A DNA stretch of 38,075 nucleotides, from the NCBI GenBank assembly GCA_020073285.1, contig JAIQFM010000018.1:1-38075 (forward strand), written 5' to 3'. This document shows, in pieces, positions 34,726 through 38,075 of the stretch. The position numbers and the translations under genes were made by a program. Every line of letters begins with the position of its first letter. Within the stretch, counting starts at the first letter, position 1. This DNA comes from Terriglobia bacterium. Its GTDB lineage: Bacteria; Acidobacteriota; Terriglobia; Terriglobales; Acidobacteriaceae. Below the pieces are notes generated by a model. It was not told the origin of the DNA, did no database searches, and saw only the letters and a list, made by a program, of their open reading frames with translations.

Positions 34726-35949
34726 ATGGGCAAGCAGAACCACAATCTACTGACCGCAATTGATGTGGGCAGCGCCAAGACCTGCGCGCTGGTGGCGGAG
34801 ATCACCGATAGCGGCCTGCGCTATTGCGGCCATGGCTGCGTCGAGTCGCGCGGCTTCCGCAAGGGCATCATTGTCGATCTCGACCGCGCCGTCAGCTCCA
34901 TTCAAAAAGCCGTGCAGGAAGCCGAGGATTCCTGCGGCGCGCCCGTCGAGCGCGCCCTCGCCGGGGTTGCCGGGTCGCATATTCGCGGCCTCAACAGCCA
35001 GGGTGGTATCGTCCTCGGCTCCAGACCGCGCGAGGTAACCCGCGAAGACATCCGCCAGGCGGTCGAGAGAGCGCGCGCCATCGCCCTGCCCGCCGACCGC
35101 CAGGTGCTGCATCTGCTCCCGCAGGAATTTATCCTCGACGATCAGGCCGGCGTGCATGAGCCCGCCGGCATGATGGCGGCCAAGCTGGAGGTGAAAGTCC
35201 ACGTCGTTACCGCCGCCGCCACCGCCACGCAGAACGTGGTCACGGCGCTCAACCGCGCCGGCATCCACGTGGACGACACGATATTCGAGGCGCTCGCCTG
35301 CGCCGACTCCGTACTGCGCACCGACGAGCGCGAACTCGGCGTCTGCGTGGCCGACATCGGCGCCGGCTCCACCGACATCGTCGTCTTCCACGAAGGCGCG
35401 GTCACGCATACCGGCGTCGTGCCCGTCGGCGGCGATCACTTCACCAACGACGTTGCCGTCGGCCTGCGCACCCCGCTCGCCGATGCCGAAAAAATCAAGC
35501 GCCTTTTTGGATCCGCGGTGGTCACGCGCATTCCCGAGGCCAACGAAATCGAGGTCACCAGCGTTGGCGATCGCCCTTCGCGCTTGATGTCACAGCGCTT
35601 GCTCGGCGAAATCCTGGAGCCGCGCGCCCGCGAGCTCTGCGAATTGCTGCGCGACCACCTCCGCCAGGCGGGCGTGCTCGAACTCTGCGCCGCCGGCACG
35701 GTACTCACCGGCGGTGGCGCGCGCCTGCCGCACCTGACCGAAATCGCCGAATCGGTGCTGCGCAAGCCCTCGCGCGTCGCCTGCCCGTCGCCGATTTCGA
35801 AACTGCCGGCCTCGCTTGCCGAGCCTGAATTCGCCACCGCTATCGGCATGGTGCTCTATGGATACCGCGCCCGCCTCGCCCACGGCCCTCACGGCAGCGA
35901 CGGCCTCGGCGCAAAGTTGAAAGCGCTGTTCGCACGCCGGGGAGCTTAA
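34726..35949 (+). CDS. ftsA: Cell division protein FtsA
   Basis: FtsA is an actin-like ATPase that tethers FtsZ to the membrane. The 407-residue protein begins with [18 protein letters not shown] (phosphate 1), has the 1C domain inserted at about 85-165 and carries [14 protein letters not shown] (phosphate 2) and [16 protein letters not shown] (adenosine loop). The C-terminal [13 protein letters not shown] is a short amphipathic helix of the membrane-targeting type. ftsZ follows after 47 nt. Confidence 0.95.
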   Translation: MGKQNHNLLTAIDVGSAKTCALVAEITDSGLRYCGHGCVESRGFRKGIIVDLDRAVSSIQKAVQEAEDSCGAPVERALAGVAGSHIRGLNSQGGIVLGSRPREVTREDIRQAVERARAIALPADRQVLHLLPQEFILDDQAGVHEPAGMMAAKLEVKVHVVTAAATATQNVVTALNRAGIHVDDTIFEALACADSVLRTDERELGVCVADIGAGSTDIVVFHEGAVTHTGVVPVGGDHFTNDVAVGLRTPLADAEKIKRLFGSAVVTRIPEANEIEVTSVGDRPSRLMSQRLLGEILEPRARELCELLRDHLRQAGVLELCAAGTVLTGGGARLPHLTEIAESVLRKPSRVACPSPISKLPASLAEPEFATAIGMVLYGYRARLAHGPHGSDGLGAKLKALFARRGA

Positions 35950-35996
35950 CTGGTCACTGGAAACGGGAAACTGGAAGCCGGAAACTGGAAACTGAC
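35950..35996. repeat. Phrase repeat before ftsZ
   Basis: The unit (g)gaaactgg recurs with small changes (actggaaacgggaaactggaagccggaaactggaaactg) right up to the ftsZ start at 35997. There is no good Shine-Dalgarno in the spacer. Confidence 0.7.
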
Positions 35997-37286
35997 ATGA
36001 CCGACAACACCGACGGAATCCGCATTCAATTCAACGAAGACGCGCGCAACAGCGCCAAGATCAAGGTCATCGGCATTGGCGGGGGCGGTGGCAACGCCGT
36101 CAACCGCATGATTGACGCCCATCTGGAGGGCGTCGAGTTCATGACTGCCAACACCGACCTGCAGGCGCTGGAGATGTCGCGCGCTCCCGTGCGCATCCAG
36201 CTCGGCGTCAAGCTCACCAACGGGCTGGGGGCCGGCGCCAATCCCGAAGTCGGTCGCAAGGCCGCGCTCGAAGACGCCGACAAGATCATCGAAGCTCTGG
36301 AAGGCGCCGACATGATCTTCGTTACCGCCGGACTCGGCGGCGGCACCGGCACCGGGGCCGCGCCGATCATCGCCTCGCTGGCCAGCGAAATGGGCGCGCT
36401 CACGGTTGCGGTCATCACCAAGCCGTTTGGCTTCGAAGGCAAACGCCGCATGGCGCAGGCGGAGCGCGGGCTGCAGGAACTTCTCGACTCGGTGGACACC
36501 ATGATCGTCATCCCCAACGAGAAGCTGCTCGCCGTCGCGCAGAATGCCGGCTTCTTCGAATCCTTCCGCGTCGCCGACGACATCCTCCGCCAGGCGGTGC
36601 AGGGGATCTCCGACATCATCACCATCCCCGGCATCATCAACCGCGACTTTGCCGACGTGAAGACCATCATGGCCGGCATGGGCTACGCGGTGATGGGAAC
36701 GGCCGTGGCCCGCGGCGACAATCGCGCGGCGGAAGCTGCCCAGGCGGCAATTTCGTCGCCGTTGCTGGAAGCCGGGGCCATTGACGGCGCGCGCGGCATC
36801 CTGATCAACATCACAGGTTCCAGTTCGCTCAAGCTGGCGGAAGTGAATGAAGCATCCACCATCGTCCAGTCGGCCGCCGACGAGGACGCCAACATCATCT
36901 TCGGCGCAGTGCAGGACGAGAAGATGAAAGATGAAATCAAGATCACGGTGATCGCCACCGGGTTCAAACAGCAGCCGCAACGCAAGGACCGCGGCATCAC
37001 TGCGGCGCAGCAGGCTATTTCGTCGGCGCGCACGGTTTCGGCCTACCAGACGCAGCCGGCTGCTCCCAGGGTAAATGGCGGCGCCAACGGCGGCGTCATG
37101 CACGGCAGCGCTATGCACAGCGGGGCCATGAACGGCGGGGCCATGAACGGCGGGGCAGTGCGCCTGGCCGCACCAGCGCGGGAGAACCCCAATCTGGCGG
37201 CGGTATCAGAGGCCATGACCGGCGGCGTGGAAGCCGACGACCTTGACGTGCCGGCCTTCATCCGCAAACGCGGCGAGGTGAATTAA
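35997..37286 (+). CDS. ftsZ: Cell division protein FtsZ
   Basis: FtsZ is the tubulin-like GTPase of the Z ring. The 429-residue product has the N-terminal [18 protein letters not shown], the tubulin signature [10 protein letters not shown] at about 115-124, the T7 loop with [11 protein letters not shown] at about 214-224 (catalytic Asp), and a C-terminal peptide [16 protein letters not shown] that binds FtsA and other partners. The intervening linker (about 355-415) has a Gly/Ala/Met/His/Asn-rich tract of five pentads ([25 protein letters not shown]), encoded partly by a perfect 15-bp tandem repeat at 37122-37151. Confidence 0.97.
   Translation: MTDNTDGIRIQFNEDARNSAKIKVIGIGGGGGNAVNRMIDAHLEGVEFMTANTDLQALEMSRAPVRIQLGVKLTNGLGAGANPEVGRKAALEDADKIIEALEGADMIFVTAGLGGGTGTGAAPIIASLASEMGALTVAVITKPFGFEGKRRMAQAERGLQELLDSVDTMIVIPNEKLLAVAQNAGFFESFRVADDILRQAVQGISDIITIPGIINRDFADVKTIMAGMGYAVMGTAVARGDNRAAEAAQAAISSPLLEAGAIDGARGILINITGSSSLKLAEVNEASTIVQSAADEDANIIFGAVQDEKMKDEIKITVIATGFKQQPQRKDRGITAAQQAISSARTVSAYQTQPAAPRVNGGANGGVMHGSAMHSGAMNGGAMNGGAVRLAAPARENPNLAAVSEAMTGGVEADDLDVPAFIRKRGEVN
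37122..37151 (+). repeat. 15-bp tandem repeat in the FtsZ linker
   Basis: Two perfect copies of ggggccatgaacggc are followed by a partial ggggca. They encode two GGAMN-type pentads, in frame, so a change in copy number would keep FtsZ intact. Confidence 0.9.
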
Positions 37287-37626
37287 GGCCGGATGTGATT
37301 AACAAGGTTAATCAAAACTTAAGGAAAATGCCGGGGGACGGAGTTTAGCGTAATTGCATTCGCCCCCTCTCTCCTGGGGCATCTCCTATTGGATATGGAC
37401 ATTCGCGGCTGCCGCGCAGCCAGCCGCGAATGGTTTCTCCTCCGGTGAGGTGAACCTCATCGGCCCCTGCGGCATTGCTAGGCGGCCCGGGGCGCAACCC
37501 GGTCACAAATTCAGGGTTTTAATCCATACCTGCCGTGCAGGCAAGTTGGTAAAACAGAAGGCAAGAGTTCTTCTTCCGAAATGGTAAAGGTCCTTTTGAT
37601 GGGAAAGTTTCCCGCGGTGATGTGAG
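37287..37626. other. Intergenic region after ftsZ with hairpins
   Basis: This 340-bp spacer has no gene. The perfect 11-bp arms ATTCGCGGCTG/CAGCCGCGAAT (37401-37431) with a 9-nt loop could end ftsZ transcription (no T-run). GCCCC/GGGGC at 37362-37380 forms a second small stem. A symmetrical site GGGAAAGTTTCCC (37601-37613) stands 13 nt before the next start and looks like an operator. Confidence 0.55.
37401..37431. terminator. Perfect 11-bp hairpin downstream of ftsZ
   Basis: The arms are fully complementary with a 9-nt loop (ccgcgcagc). No poly-T follows, so termination is inferred from position at the end of the dcw run. Confidence 0.5.
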
Positions 37627-38075
37627 ATGAACTGTCAGTTCAGGATATTGGTATTGGCTTTGCTGGCAATGATGGTCTGCCAGCCGTCATTGGCGCGCAC
37701 GTCCGCGACTTCGACGAGCGCGAAGCCAGCCAAGAAAGACGCGAAAGTCACGGAAGCGCCGCGATCGCACAAGCGGACAGCCAGACGCCACAGGCGTCCG
37801 GTCAAGCAGCAGGCTGCGGCCTCAAGCCGCGCAGCGACCAAGCAAGCCGTGACCAAGCAGGTTGCGCTGCGCAAACGCCGCCGCGCGACGCGCCGGGTGG
37901 AACGCTTTCGCACCAGCTCTTTCGCCAGCGGCATCGCCGCCGATGACGACTCTGACGGCGAAGATCCCATTGTCCGCCAAGCCGCGCTAGACGCGCTGGG
38001 CAACATGAACGGCACGGTAGTCGCCATCAATCCGAATGATGGGCGCATCCTGGCCATGGTCAACCAGAAGCTGGC
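37627..38075 (+). CDS. Secreted penicillin-binding/transpeptidase-type protein (3' end off the right edge)
   Basis: ATG 37627 opens a frame with no stop to the right edge (149 codons visible). It starts with a signal peptide (MNCQFRILVLALLAMMVCQPSLA), then a very basic Lys/Arg/Ala-rich segment of about 75 residues (KKDAKVTEAPRSHKRTARRH...), then VRQAALDALGNMNGTVVAINPNDGRILAMVNQKLA. That last stretch is the usual lead-in to a transpeptidase domain (GxVVAINPxxGxILAMVN). The catalytic SxxK lies beyond the window. The basic linker may bind peptidoglycan or anionic polymers. A penicillin-binding type is inferred from this fragment and the neighbourhood. Confidence 0.7.
   Translation, partial: MNCQFRILVLALLAMMVCQPSLARTSATSTSAKPAKKDAKVTEAPRSHKRTARRHRRPVKQQAAASSRAATKQAVTKQVALRKRRRATRRVERFRTSSFASGIAADDDSDGEDPIVRQAALDALGNMNGTVVAINPNDGRILAMVNQKL

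Noticed and set aside
37287-37626. Cyclic-di-GMP or other known riboswitch after ftsZ
   Set aside because: Hairpins are present but no consensus core of a known riboswitch could be matched by eye.
37635-38063. Minus-strand 142-codon ORF at the right edge
   Set aside because: The plus-strand frame has a signal peptide and a transpeptidase-like segment, so the minus frame is a shadow.

Overview
This window is a GC-rich chromosomal segment. Its right half (about 17.9-37.3 kb) is a nearly complete division and cell wall (dcw) cluster. The left half (1-17.8 kb) is a mixture of short metabolic, peptidase and hypothetical transcription units. Gene order, a MurE with the DNPR signature of meso-diaminopimelate ligases, a BshB1-type deacetylase, many secreted peptidases and heavily repeat-loaded intergenic spacers suggest a soil-type Acidobacteriota (Terriglobia/Koribacter-like). 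That assignment is inference; no rRNA or tRNA gene was seen.

Left half, in order: an XRE-family regulator cut by the left edge, with a promoter overlapped by two matching operators; a 48-residue one-helix membrane ORF; a Rieske ferredoxin; an orphan nuoB with a 1-nt frameshift; a zinc-ribbon peptide; a cupin whose 5' end and leader are duplicated in tandem; a 22-bp x 10 minisatellite inside a dispersed repeat; glutaryl-CoA dehydrogenase; a degenerate receiver domain; a secreted hypothetical; class II fructose-1,6-bisphosphatase (glpX); an acyl-CoA carboxylase beta subunit; bshB1; a prenyl-diphosphate synthase; a PPOX-type flavoprotein; a secreted M28 peptidase convergent with a secreted oligopeptidase B; a membrane-anchored hypothetical; and an SRPBCC protein.

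The dcw cluster reads mraZ-rsmH-(54-aa ORF)-ftsL-ftsI-(hicB-like)-murE-murF-mraY-murD-ftsW-murG-murC-(81-aa secreted ORF)-ftsQ-ftsA-ftsZ, followed by the start of another penicillin-binding-type gene. murE/F/C/D build the UDP-MurNAc-pentapeptide, mraY and murG make lipids I and II, ftsW and ftsI polymerise and cross-link septal peptidoglycan, and ftsL/Q/A/Z form the divisome. murB and ddl, often found between murC and ftsQ, are absent. The cluster starts with a strong promoter and three 10-bp-phased GTGG boxes that look like MraZ self-repression sites.

The points most worth checking are: the 54-residue ORF coupled to ftsL behind a hairpin-rich leader; an in-frame amber codon in ftsQ and a frameshift in nuoB (real lesions or sequence errors); the hicB-like gene and mobile-looking repeat splitting ftsI from murE; the operator pair at the left-edge regulator; and the many intergenic 'phrase' repeats with inverted partners.
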